From the NCBI GenBank assembly GCA_024234635.1, contig JACKNX010000004.1, positions 1 through 64,000 of the forward strand: a stretch of DNA of 64,000 bases, given 5' to 3'. Each line of letters begins with the position of its first letter. The first letter of the stretch is position 1. Under the pieces are notes generated by a model that made no database searches, was not told where the DNA came from, and worked only from the letters and a program-made list of their open reading frames with translations. The DNA is from Pseudomonadales bacterium. GTDB taxonomy: Bacteria > Pseudomonadota > Gammaproteobacteria > Pseudomonadales > Azotimanducaceae. Of the stretch, positions 21,048 through 29,168 are shown piece by piece. The position numbers and the translations under genes are program-made.

Positions 21048-21362
21048 CTACAGGCAGTTGGTGGGGCGGGGCAGACCGGCTATGCGCGCGACACGCTTTG
21101 CAGGGCTGCCAGGAAACAGCGACAGAAGATAAATGCTGTTACCGAACTCCTTTCCGAGCGCATCGCGCACCAGTTTCACCAGCGGACGCATCGCGGGTGA
21201 CACTTCGGTGCGGGCATGAAAATCGCGAACGAGGTGGATGATGCGCCAGTGCGCATCGGTAAGCGCGATGCCGTCCAGCCTCGCCGTGGCTTCGGCAACC
21301 GCGGGTGACCAGTCCGCCAGATTGACCAGGTAGCCTTCCTTGTCGCGGGCAGGTGCGCTCAT
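21048..21362 (-). CDS. tusE: sulfurtransferase TusE (DsrC family)
   Basis: 104 residues ending LPRPTNCL, with the conserved penultimate cysteine (C103) that accepts sulfur from TusBCD and passes it to MnmA. DKEGYLVNLADWSP and LTDAHWRIIHLVRDFH are DsrC-family blocks. The ATG at 21362 overlaps the tusB stop (ATGA). It is convergent with cysG, five bases away. Confidence 0.95.
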   Translation of the reverse strand: MSAPARDKEGYLVNLADWSPAVAEATARLDGIALTDAHWRIIHLVRDFHARTEVSPAMRPLVKLVRDALGKEFGNSIYLLSLFPGSPAKRVARIAGLPRPTNCL

Positions 21363-21610
21363 CGCCACGAGACAATGGGTTGATGGGTTTCCGTCAGGCG
21401 GACGATATCAGCCCAATCGACTGGTGTGGTCTGGGTCAGATAGTTCGCCATGCCGCGGGCCATGACATCGTCTGAGAGTACGCTGGTGCCCGGCCGGATG
21501 GATTGTGCGTACACGCCGTCCTGAAGCAAGACGACGACGTCGCCTTCAGCCAACCGTTGCAGGCAGGTGCGATAACCGTCCGCGCTGAAAACCAGGTGCA
21601 GCGTTGCCAT
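21359..21610 (-). CDS. tusB: sulfur relay protein TusB
   Basis: 83 residues in the DsrH/TusB size range (MATLHLVFSADGYRTCLQRL; VVLLQDGVYAQSI). It forms the TusBCD heterohexamer. The start at 21610 overlaps the tusC stop by one base (TGATG). Identification rests on size, weak motifs and its place in tusDCB-tusE. Confidence 0.88.
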   Translation of the reverse strand: MATLHLVFSADGYRTCLQRLAEGDVVVLLQDGVYAQSIRPGTSVLSDDVMARGMANYLTQTTPVDWADIVRLTETHQPIVSWR

Positions 21611-21972
21611 CAGTCGTTCCAGACCACGCCATGGTTGGCGATAAGTCGGCCCTGGGCGGCGGTATCCAGCGGTTCGGCTGAAATGACCAGCGAGTCTGGC
21701 CGTATTCGGCGGTTGGCAAGGCTGGTGCTGCACACGTAGACCCTGTCGATCTCGTAGTCGGCGAGTGCCTGCACAATTTTGCCGGGGCTGCGTACGCCGA
21801 GCCTCTCCCCGTGCTGATCCGGCAGAAGGGCAAAGACCGCGTCTTCCAGAAACAACACCGCAACCCGTTGGTCGAACGCGGCCGCAACCAGTGCGGCATC
21901 CAGCGCTTCGGCAAGCCAGGCGCCGTCGTACGGGGATCGGCGCAGCAGGAGTAGAACATTCCCGGTGGCCAT
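21610..21972 (-). CDS. tusC: sulfur relay protein TusC
   Basis: 120 residues of the DsrF/TusC family: LLLLRRSPYDGAWLAEALDAAL, AVLFLEDAVFALLPDQ and YEIDRVYVCSTSLANR. It is part of TusBCD. The start overlaps the tusD stop by one base (TGATG), giving a tightly coupled unit. Confidence 0.92.
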   Translation of the reverse strand: MATGNVLLLLRRSPYDGAWLAEALDAALVAAAFDQRVAVLFLEDAVFALLPDQHGERLGVRSPGKIVQALADYEIDRVYVCSTSLANRRIRPDSLVISAEPLDTAAQGRLIANHGVVWND

Positions 21973-22361
21973 CAGACGAACGTCACGCAGCGATCGGACT
22001 GGAGCATGGCATCAACGAGCTGGCCCAGCCCCACAATGGTGAAGGCGGAGGAAATGGTCGGCCCCGCACGGTCGTAGCGCTGCGCCTCTTCGTCGTTGAG
22101 AACGCCGCGCCGCAACGCGGCCGCGATGCACAGGGCGAGCTCGCTGCCGGTGTCGCGGGTGAACGCTTCCCATGCTCCCAGGAGGTCCGACTCACCCTGC
22201 GGTGTGACACGCCCTGCCAGTCCGTTTTCGACGCCGTCGTGATAGAAGAAAACCCTTGTGGTTTCGTGGCCGGCGGCAAGGAGCGCACGCGCGAAGGCAA
22301 GGGCGCTGCGGCTGCCACCACCGGCGTTGGGTGGGCTGTGGACGATGAGCGTGTACTTCAC
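21972..22361 (-). CDS. tusD: sulfur relay protein TusD
   Basis: 129 residues from a GTG at 22361. TusD carries the active cysteine of TusBCD; here C78 in ELALCIAAALRRGVL, the same residue number as in E. coli. MKYTLIVHSPP is a typical N-terminus. Longer in-frame sequence upstream to 22526 has no homology. The four tus genes feed sulfur to MnmA at 3.8-4.9 kb. Confidence 0.93.
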   Translation of the reverse strand: MKYTLIVHSPPNAGGGSRSALAFARALLAAGHETTRVFFYHDGVENGLAGRVTPQGESDLLGAWEAFTRDTGSELALCIAAALRRGVLNDEEAQRYDRAGPTISSAFTIVGLGQLVDAMLQSDRCVTFV

Positions 22362-22748
22362 TGGCGGGTTACCCGATTCGAGCGGGGATGGTACTTCGGA
22401 AGCCAGGTGGTGGCGAATGGATGTGGTTAGCGTGCCGCCTCCTGGCCTTCGGCTCAGTACATTGCCCGTGGAATGAGTGGCCGGCAGCCACTCTCTGGCG
22501 TGGTAGTCGGGCAAGGCTCGCTTCATGCATGAAATACCGGGATGGCATCATCAATCGGGTTTGGAGAATATCGGTTCAATCCCCCGTTAGTTGGGGTAGA
22601 GCCGTAGGGCCGTGGGGTCGGGCCCGTTGGGAAGCGCCCGCACGCCCCATGCCACTTCGCTCCGCGAAGTGGAGGGTCGGCGTGGATTGCTGGATGCCGG
22701 ATTGGCGCGTTCCACTTCGTGGAATGCGCTGGGATGGCGGAACTGGGA
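22362..22748. other. gap between tusD and tRNA-Ser with two hairpins
   Basis: No credible gene is seen in this 387-bp stretch. Two strong hairpins occur: 22652-22672 (9-bp perfect stem CCACTTCGC/GCGAAGTGG) and 22705-22729 (10-bp stem with one G-T pair, loop CTTCG). The second starts about 20 bases beyond the tRNA 3' end in the direction of transcription. Confidence 0.7.
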
Positions 22749-22836
22749 TGGCGGAAGAGGTGGGATTCGAACCCACGAATGGTCGCCCATTGCCGGTTTT
22801 CAAGACCGGTGCCTTCAACCGCTCGGCCACTCTTCC
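22749..22836 (-). tRNA. tRNA-Ser (anticodon UGA)
   Basis: 88 bases including encoded CCA. The minus strand begins GGAAGAGTGGCCGAGCGG, with acceptor GGAAGAG pairing CTCTTCC, anticodon stem CCGGT/ACCGG around loop CTTGAAA (anticodon TGA at 22802-22800), a long variable arm and GGTTCGAATCCC in the T arm. The long variable arm and UGA anticodon fix it as serine. Confidence 0.97.
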
Positions 22837-23106
22837 CGCGTTCTCTTGCCCGACTTCGTCGCTTCGCTATGCAGCCCCACGCCTCCGGACGGCGCGCATG
22901 TTACACGATGTGAGCGGTGGTGTAGCAGGTGCAGTTCCGACCGTTCCGTCGCAGACCAGGCAGCCTGCGGAGCAGTTCCGGTGCAGGAATGCTCACAGGT
23001 ACTCGGTGCAGACTGTATCGAGGCGCTCCACAGGGCCGTTTCGAACAATGGGCCCGACACATTGCTCTCTGCCTGCTGCCGCGGACACGACGCAGGGGCT
23101 GGTCGC

Positions 23107-24132
23107 CTAGCTGTAACCCTCCGGATGGCGGCTTTGCCAGCGCCAGACGTCCTGGCACATCCGGTCGAGGTCATACTCGGCTTCCCAGCCCAGTTCGTTG
23201 CGTGCACGCGTGGGATCGGCGAAGGTACTGCCGGCATCGCCGGGACGCCGGTCAGCAATTTTGTAGGGGATCTCGCGACCGCTGGCAGCCTCAAAGGCCC
23301 GCACGGCTTCGAGAACCGAGTAGCCACGACCCGTACCCAGGTTATGGATGGCCAGTCGAGGGCCCTTTGCCAGGTATCGTAGTGCAGCCAGATGTCCACG
23401 CACGAGATCGACGACGTGAATGTAGTCGCGAACGCCGGTACCGTCCGGCGTATCGTAGTCGTTGCCGAAAACGCGCAGATGCTCGAGGCGACCGACAGCC
23501 ACCTGACTGATGTAGGGCATCAGGTTGTTGGGAATGTCCTTTGGATCCTCACCGATTTCCCCACTGGCATGTGCGCCCACTGGATTGAAATACCGCAGAA
23601 TCGAAATGTGCCAGGTCGGGTCGGAACGAAACAGATCCTCAAGGATATGTTCGACCATCAGTTTGGTCTGGCCGTATGGGTTGATGGCACCCGTTGGCGC
23701 TTCCTCACACACGGGGACGGTCGCGGGGATGCCGTACACGGTTGCCGAAGAGCTGAACACCAGCGTGCGGACGCCTGCACGGCGCATCGCTTCAACGAGC
23801 GAGAGGGTGCCGTGCACGTTGTTGTCATAGTAGCGCAGCGGTTCGCTCACGGATTCGCCTACCGCTTTCAGCCCCGCAAAGTGGATGACCGCGGTGATGG
23901 CGTGGTCCGCAAAGATGCGATCGAGCTGGTCTGAGTCGCGGATGTCGCCCTCGATAAAGGTCAGCTTGCGCTGCGTAATCGTCTCCACAGCCTGTAGCGA
24001 ACGGCGGCTGCTATTCGAGAGATTGTCCAGAACCACGATCTCGAAACCGTTCTGCAGCAGTTCCACACACATATGGCTGCCGATGTATCCCGCGCCACCG
24101 GTGACGAGGACCGTTTGCTTCGTTTCATTCAT
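23107..24132 (-). CDS. galE: UDP-glucose 4-epimerase
   Basis: 341 residues. It interconverts UDP-glucose and UDP-galactose. SDR features are TGGAGYIGSH (11-20), the serine in VFSSSATVYG (about 126-134) and Y153/K157 in NPYGQTK. SILRYFNPVGAH and the C-terminal ADRRPGDAGSTFADP are GalE-specific. The ATG at 24132 is preferred over a TTG two codons earlier. It is read toward the tRNA-Ser and follows two other nucleotide-sugar genes on the same strand. Confidence 0.95.
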   Translation of the reverse strand: MNETKQTVLVTGGAGYIGSHMCVELLQNGFEIVVLDNLSNSSRRSLQAVETITQRKLTFIEGDIRDSDQLDRIFADHAITAVIHFAGLKAVGESVSEPLRYYDNNVHGTLSLVEAMRRAGVRTLVFSSSATVYGIPATVPVCEEAPTGAINPYGQTKLMVEHILEDLFRSDPTWHISILRYFNPVGAHASGEIGEDPKDIPNNLMPYISQVAVGRLEHLRVFGNDYDTPDGTGVRDYIHVVDLVRGHLAALRYLAKGPRLAIHNLGTGRGYSVLEAVRAFEAASGREIPYKIADRRPGDAGSTFADPTRARNELGWEAEYDLDRMCQDVWRWQSRHPEGYS

Positions 24133-24243
24133 GGACAAACATTTCCTTTCCCTGGCCGCTTCGGCTTACCATGCGCTACCGCGCAGTCCACGCCGAGGAT
24201 TCGCTTCCTCTTTCGCCCCGCAGTCGCGGTATTCGCAATCCGC

Positions 24244-25275
24244 TCAGCGCACGTTGTGCGCAACCTCTGGACAGTTGTAGTACCGCTTGTACCAGGCGAC
24301 AAAGTTGGCGACGCCGGTTTCGATCGGCGTCTGTGGTTTGAAGCCCATGTCGTCGATCAGATCCGTAACGTCCGCAAAGGTGTCGGCAACGTCACCCGGC
24401 TGCATTGGCAAATAGTTCATCTTGGCAGGAATACCCAGCGTTTCCTCCAGCACCTCGATGTAGCGTGTCAGTTTGATCGGATTGTTGCTGCCGATGTTGT
24501 AGATACGGTAGGGCGCGGAGGACGTCGCAGGATCAGGATCGTCTCCCCGCCAGTCGGGATTGGGCGTCGCAGGTCGGTGCAGCGTGCGCACCACGCCTTC
24601 CACGATGTCGTCGACATAGGTGAAGTCACGTGTGTGGTGTCCGCAGTTGAAGACATCGATCGGTTCGCCGGCAAGGATCTTGCGTGTGAAGAGAAACAGG
24701 GCCATGTCCGGTCTTCCCCAGGGGCCGTACACGGTGAAGAATCGAAGCCCTGTGCAGGGGATGCCGAATAGATGCGCATAGGTATGCGCCATCAATTCAT
24801 TGCTCTTCTTGGTGGCGGCGTAGAGGCTGACCGGGTGATCCACGCCGTCGTGTACGGAGAACGGCATTTTCGTATGCGCGCCATAGACGGAACTGGTGGA
24901 GGCAAAAACGAGGTGCTCGCAGCCGTGATGACGCGCATTCTCCAGAATGTTGAGGAATCCGGTGACATTGGCATCAATGTACGCATAGGGATTTTCGAGC
25001 GAATATCGCACGCCGGCCTGCGCAGCGAGATGGATGATACGGTCGGGCTTTTCGTGGGCGAACATGTCCGCCATAGCGGCCCGATCAGCGACGTCGACGC
25101 GGGCAAAGGTGAAGCCGTGCCGGTGGGTGAGCCTGTCGAGGCGTGCCTGCTTCAACGTGACATCGTAATAGTCGTTGAGGTTGTCAATTCCAACCACCTC
25201 GCAACCGGAGTCGAGCAGTTTGTGCGCAGTGGTCGAACCGATGAACCCTGCGGCGCCTGTAACCAGAACTTTCAT
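24244..25275 (-). CDS. UDP-glucuronate 4-epimerase-type NAD-dependent epimerase
   Basis: 343 residues of the extended SDR family. VTGAAGFIGSTTAHKLL starts the Rossmann fold, with DNLNDYYDVTLKQARL, HLAAQAGVRYSLENP, ASTSSVYG and Y152/K156 in YAATKKSNE. This pattern is shared by UDP-glucuronate 4-epimerases of capsule loci. The substrate could instead be a UDP-N-acetylhexosamine uronate, given the adjacent dehydrogenase. It lies 25 bases after that gene, so probably co-transcribed. Confidence 0.88.
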   Translation of the reverse strand: MKVLVTGAAGFIGSTTAHKLLDSGCEVVGIDNLNDYYDVTLKQARLDRLTHRHGFTFARVDVADRAAMADMFAHEKPDRIIHLAAQAGVRYSLENPYAYIDANVTGFLNILENARHHGCEHLVFASTSSVYGAHTKMPFSVHDGVDHPVSLYAATKKSNELMAHTYAHLFGIPCTGLRFFTVYGPWGRPDMALFLFTRKILAGEPIDVFNCGHHTRDFTYVDDIVEGVVRTLHRPATPNPDWRGDDPDPATSSAPYRIYNIGSNNPIKLTRYIEVLEETLGIPAKMNYLPMQPGDVADTFADVTDLIDDMGFKPQTPIETGVANFVAWYKRYYNCPEVAHNVR

Positions 25276-25300
25276 TTTGCTTCCGTCTCCCGATCCTGGC

Positions 25301-26584
25301 TTAAAGCCGTGCCGTAACGCATTCGCGCGGCAGCAGGCTCTTTACATCGAACAGTACGCATGCCGACTTGCCAAACTTTCTGATGTCAGCTCCAAGCTCG
25401 CGAAATGCAGTGTGTCCCACGGCGAGAACGATGGCGTCATACGTGTTCTGCTGGGGATCTTCCACCAGCGTGAGCCCGTATTCGTGTTCTGCATCCGCTG
25501 GCTCCACGAACGGATCGTGCACGTCCACCTGCACGTTGTATTTGGCGAGCGTCTGAACAATATCAACGACCTTGGTATTGCGGATGTCCGGACAGTTTTC
25601 CTTGAACGCAAGGCCAAGAATGAGGATTCGACTATTGACGGCGTTGATGCCATTGCGCGTCATCAGCATGATCACCCGCTCCGCGATGTGCTCACCCATG
25701 CTGTCGTTGGTGCGACGTCCGGCGAGTATCACTTCGGGATGAAAACCAACGGCCTGTGCCTTGTGGGTCAGGTAGTAGGGGTCGACGCCAATACAATGAC
25801 CACCGACGAGACCAGGGCGAAAATCAAGGAAGTTCCACTTGGTTCTTGCGGCGGCAAGTACATCGTGTGTGTCGATGTTCATACGATCGAAGATCAGTGC
25901 CAGCTCGTTGATCAGCGCGATATTGATGTCGCGTTGCGTATTTTCGATGACCTTTGCTGCCTCGGCGACGCGGATGGAGGGGGCCTTGTGGGTTCCCGCC
26001 GTTACGACCATGTTGTAAAGTTTGTCGACGAACTCGGCGGCTTCGGGCGTCGAGCCCGAGGTCACCTTCTTGATGAGTGGGAGCCGGTGCTCCTTGTCTC
26101 CCGGATTGATTCGCTCCGGACTGTAGCCGACGTAGAAATCCTCGTTCAGTTTCAATCCGGAGACCTGCTCCAGGACCGGCACGCACTCTTCCTCGGTGAC
26201 GCCGGGGTAGACGGTTGACTCGTAGATCACCACGTCACCCTGCTTGAGTACAACGCCAACTGTCTTGCTCGCCGACAGCATCGGTCCAAGATCGGGTCTG
26301 CGGTACTGATCGATTGGCGTTGGCACTGTGATGATGAAGACGTTGCATTCAGCAAGGTCCTCCACCCGATCCGAATACGTCAGATTAGTTGCTTTGCTGA
26401 GTTCTTCGGCAGAGACTTCGAGGGTTTCGTCAATCCCTTCCGCCAGTGCACTGATGCGTTTCGTGGATATGTCGAAGCCGACTGTTGGAATCTTTCTGCC
26501 GAATTCGACCGCCAGTGGGAGACCGACATAGCCGAGGCCCATGACAGCCAGCCGAACGGATGTCGGTCCATTCCAGGATTGCAT
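25301..26584 (-). CDS. UDP-N-acetyl-D-glucosamine/galactosamine 6-dehydrogenase (TviB/WbpO type)
   Basis: 427 residues from the ATG at 26584. It oxidises a UDP-HexNAc to its uronic acid for surface polysaccharide. Features are LAVMGLGYVGLPLAVEFG (13-30), ESTVYPGVTEE, YSPERINPGDKEH and the catalytic cysteine C264 in GGHCIGVDPYYLTHKAQ. AGRRTNDSMGEHIA is typical of the TviB/WbpO branch rather than UDP-glucose dehydrogenase. Further upstream in-frame codons lack homology. It is divergent from the BY-kinase gene. Confidence 0.92.
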   Translation of the reverse strand: MQSWNGPTSVRLAVMGLGYVGLPLAVEFGRKIPTVGFDISTKRISALAEGIDETLEVSAEELSKATNLTYSDRVEDLAECNVFIITVPTPIDQYRRPDLGPMLSASKTVGVVLKQGDVVIYESTVYPGVTEEECVPVLEQVSGLKLNEDFYVGYSPERINPGDKEHRLPLIKKVTSGSTPEAAEFVDKLYNMVVTAGTHKAPSIRVAEAAKVIENTQRDINIALINELALIFDRMNIDTHDVLAAARTKWNFLDFRPGLVGGHCIGVDPYYLTHKAQAVGFHPEVILAGRRTNDSMGEHIAERVIMLMTRNGINAVNSRILILGLAFKENCPDIRNTKVVDIVQTLAKYNVQVDVHDPFVEPADAEHEYGLTLVEDPQQNTYDAIVLAVGHTAFRELGADIRKFGKSACVLFDVKSLLPRECVTARL

Positions 26585-26783
26585 TTGAAAGGGCGTCCTG
26601 CGCTTGTTGAGTGGGGGGAGTATATCGAAGCCAACTGACGCACAGGTTGTCGAGTGTGGCAAGTTTGGTGTTCATAGTCACAAAAACCCTGCAATCCTTC
26701 ACATTTTCATGCGGACTCTTACAGTTGGGGCGCCGCCTTTCTGTAACATCAATGCCCGATGTACTGGCACAAGCGCCTCACGC

Positions 26784-27725
26784 ATGGAAAGAGCGATGGA
26801 ACGTGTAAAGCGGGTTGGTGACAACCTCAATCAGGAACGGTCTGAAGAAGGGCAGACGCCGAATATGGCGCCGCAATCAATGAACGATGCGGAGTCCCGG
26901 CGGCTGCCGCCACGTAAGGCGCAGCGTCGGCGTGCCCTAGGTGGTCATTCCGACCTGGACCTCGCTGCAATGAGTGAGCGCGGGTTTCTTGTCCCACAGG
27001 AAGGGCGGAGTCAGCTGGCGCGCGAAATGCGGCGCATCAAGCGCCCTCTGTTGTTGAAGATCCACAAGGACGCCATTGCCAATCCTCAGGGCGCGAACCT
27101 GGGGCAACGCTGCGCGAACTTCATCATGGTCACAAGTGCGTTGCCCGGTGAGGGCAAGACTTACACGTCGACGAATCTGGCCATGAGTATCGCGGCGGAA
27201 TTCGACCGGGGCGCACTGCTGGTGGATGCCGATATCGCCAAACGGGACCTTTCCCGCCAGTTCGATCTCATCAACTATCCAGGTCTGACTCAGGCGTTGG
27301 AGAAGGATGGCACGCACCCCGACCGGTTTACCCTGTCCACCAACGTGGAACGGCTGGAACTGTTGCCATGCGGAGTGCCGACAGAACACATCGATGAACT
27401 CTTCGCCAGCGACAACATGCTGAAGGTTCTGCGCGCAATGTCGAAGTTTGATCCCAATCGGGTAGTTGTCTTCGACGGCCCACCAATGCTGGTGACGACG
27501 GAAGCTAGGGTTCTGGCGCAATACATGCACCAGATTCTCGTGGTTGTCGAGGCAGGCAAAACACCGAAGGATGCCGTACAGCACGCATTGCAGATGCTGG
27601 GCGATCACCCGAATGTATCCGTGGTGTTGAACAAGTCGACCCGGCCGCTGGGCAGTGACTACGGGTATGGCTACGGATATGGCTACGGCTACGGGGTGAC
27701 AGAGCCGGAACCTGAGACCGCTTGA
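26784..27725 (+). CDS. BY-kinase-like tyrosine autokinase (XrtA/PEP-CTERM locus type)
   Basis: 313 residues from the ATG at 26784; an ATG at 26796 has the better ribosome-binding sequence (GGAAAGAG) and may be used. The C-terminal two thirds are a CapB/Wzc-like P-loop kinase: Walker A TSALPGEGKT (117-126), Walker A' ALLVDAD (144-150) and Walker B VVVFDGPPML. The protein ends in five or six Tyr-Gly pairs, like the tyrosine cluster autophosphorylated in BY-kinases. No membrane activator domain is present, so a partner chain-length protein is expected elsewhere. Closest in pattern to exosortase-locus kinases. Confidence 0.87.
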   Translation: MERAMERVKRVGDNLNQERSEEGQTPNMAPQSMNDAESRRLPPRKAQRRRALGGHSDLDLAAMSERGFLVPQEGRSQLAREMRRIKRPLLLKIHKDAIANPQGANLGQRCANFIMVTSALPGEGKTYTSTNLAMSIAAEFDRGALLVDADIAKRDLSRQFDLINYPGLTQALEKDGTHPDRFTLSTNVERLELLPCGVPTEHIDELFASDNMLKVLRAMSKFDPNRVVVFDGPPMLVTTEARVLAQYMHQILVVVEAGKTPKDAVQHALQMLGDHPNVSVVLNKSTRPLGSDYGYGYGYGYGYGVTEPEPETA

Positions 27726-27956
27726 GAGCGCTGGTGCGGCGTGCGCTGTCTGCCGCGGGGTAAAGGGGGCCTGGTTCGCGCTTGACGCCAGCGTCATGGC
27801 CGGCCGATTGCCCAGCGGAGATGATCAGGCCGCTACCCGGCCGCGCCTCGTCAATTTCTGTCAAATTCGTTGTCCAGGCAACCACGCCTCCATCGCCCTC
27901 TCTACAAGCGCGGATATCTCCGCTAGAGTTCACTACCACCCACAGCCCGGTCAGCG

Positions 27957-29066
27957 ATGTACGAGCAACATTTCGGCCTGTCGGCGAAACCGTTCCAACT
28001 CTCTCCCGACGCCGCCTTTTTCTACCCCTCCAAGGAGCACCGCAGGGCGTTGTCGTTCCTGCAGTATGGCCTGTCGCAGGCGGACGGATTCATTGTCATA
28101 ACCGGCAATGTCGGCACCGGAAAAACGACGCTGGTGCAGACGCTGCTCAAGGATCTGGATCAGAAGCGCATGGCGGTTGCCACGCTGGTCAGCTCCAATC
28201 TTGATGAAGAAGATCTGATCAAGTTCGTGGCTACGGAATTTGGTATCCGCTCGCATGCGTCCTCCAAAGCCGAATTGCTGAAAGATCTTGAGCATGCCTT
28301 CCAGCAGGAAGCCCGGGCCGGCAGACGGGTGCTGTTGATCGTGGACGAGGCGCAGAATCTGCCACCAATGTCCGTGGAGGAACTGCGCATGTTGTCCAAC
28401 TTCCAGCTGGACGGAAAACCGCTGCTGCAGATTTTCCTGCTGGGTCAGCAGGAGTTTCGTCAGACACTGTTGTCCGAAGGTTTTGAACAGCTTCGCCAGC
28501 GGGTCATCGCGACGTATCACCTCAATCCCCTCGGTCTGGAAGAAACCCGGACGTATATCGAACATCGCCTCACCAAGGTGGGCTGGACCAATTTCCCCCG
28601 TTTCACGGACAGTGCGTTCGAGGCTATTTTCGAGTTCTGCGATGGCGTGCCGCGGCGCATCAACAACCTGTGTGACCGGCTATTGCTGTTTGCGTTTCTC
28701 GAGTCTCTCGACCTGATCGACGGCGAGGACGTGAACGCCGTGGCCGAGGAAATCGGCGAGGAATTCCTGAGCGGCACCTATGACACGAAGCCGGAGCGCA
28801 CTGAAGGCGAGCGGGCGCGTCAGGAGGTTTTCGATGCGCCGGACAAACCACTGGAATCGGTGGCGCGCGGTCTGTTCGACAAGGCGGATCTCACCCAGCG
28901 GCTGGCAACACTCGAGCGGGCGATCGACGGTCTTGGTCACGGCATGAAATCCGAACTGGCTGAAGTACGCGAAGATCTCGCGTATCTGCGTCTGCTGATG
29001 GAAGACCTGCACCAGCTGGTCAGTCGCCGCGAAGATGCCGGGAGGCGGGGCGGGCAGGGCGGTTGA
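27957..29066 (+). CDS. XrtA-associated AAA ATPase (ExeA/GspA-like)
   Basis: 369 residues. MYEQHFGLSAKPFQLSPDA and FFYPSKEHRRALSFLQYGL open the ExeA-like ATPase fold; Walker A is GNVGTGKTT (50-58), Walker B VLLIVDEAQNL (125-135), and GVPRRINNLCDRLLLFAFLE is the sensor-2 region. This matches the putative secretion ATPase of PEP-CTERM/exosortase loci. Residues beyond about 275 are a charged, coiled-coil-like tail. It follows the kinase by 231 bp on the same strand. No exosortase or PEP-CTERM protein is in the window. Confidence 0.88.
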   Translation: MYEQHFGLSAKPFQLSPDAAFFYPSKEHRRALSFLQYGLSQADGFIVITGNVGTGKTTLVQTLLKDLDQKRMAVATLVSSNLDEEDLIKFVATEFGIRSHASSKAELLKDLEHAFQQEARAGRRVLLIVDEAQNLPPMSVEELRMLSNFQLDGKPLLQIFLLGQQEFRQTLLSEGFEQLRQRVIATYHLNPLGLEETRTYIEHRLTKVGWTNFPRFTDSAFEAIFEFCDGVPRRINNLCDRLLLFAFLESLDLIDGEDVNAVAEEIGEEFLSGTYDTKPERTEGERARQEVFDAPDKPLESVARGLFDKADLTQRLATLERAIDGLGHGMKSELAEVREDLAYLRLLMEDLHQLVSRREDAGRRGGQGG

Positions 29067-29168
29067 GCGCGCCCGTCGGGTCGAGTTGCCGGGCGTTTGG
29101 CGGTAGCCCGCTGGGTTCCAGCCGCCGGGTTTCCGTTTCTTCCTCTTCCGCGGCTGATGCGCTGCCTG

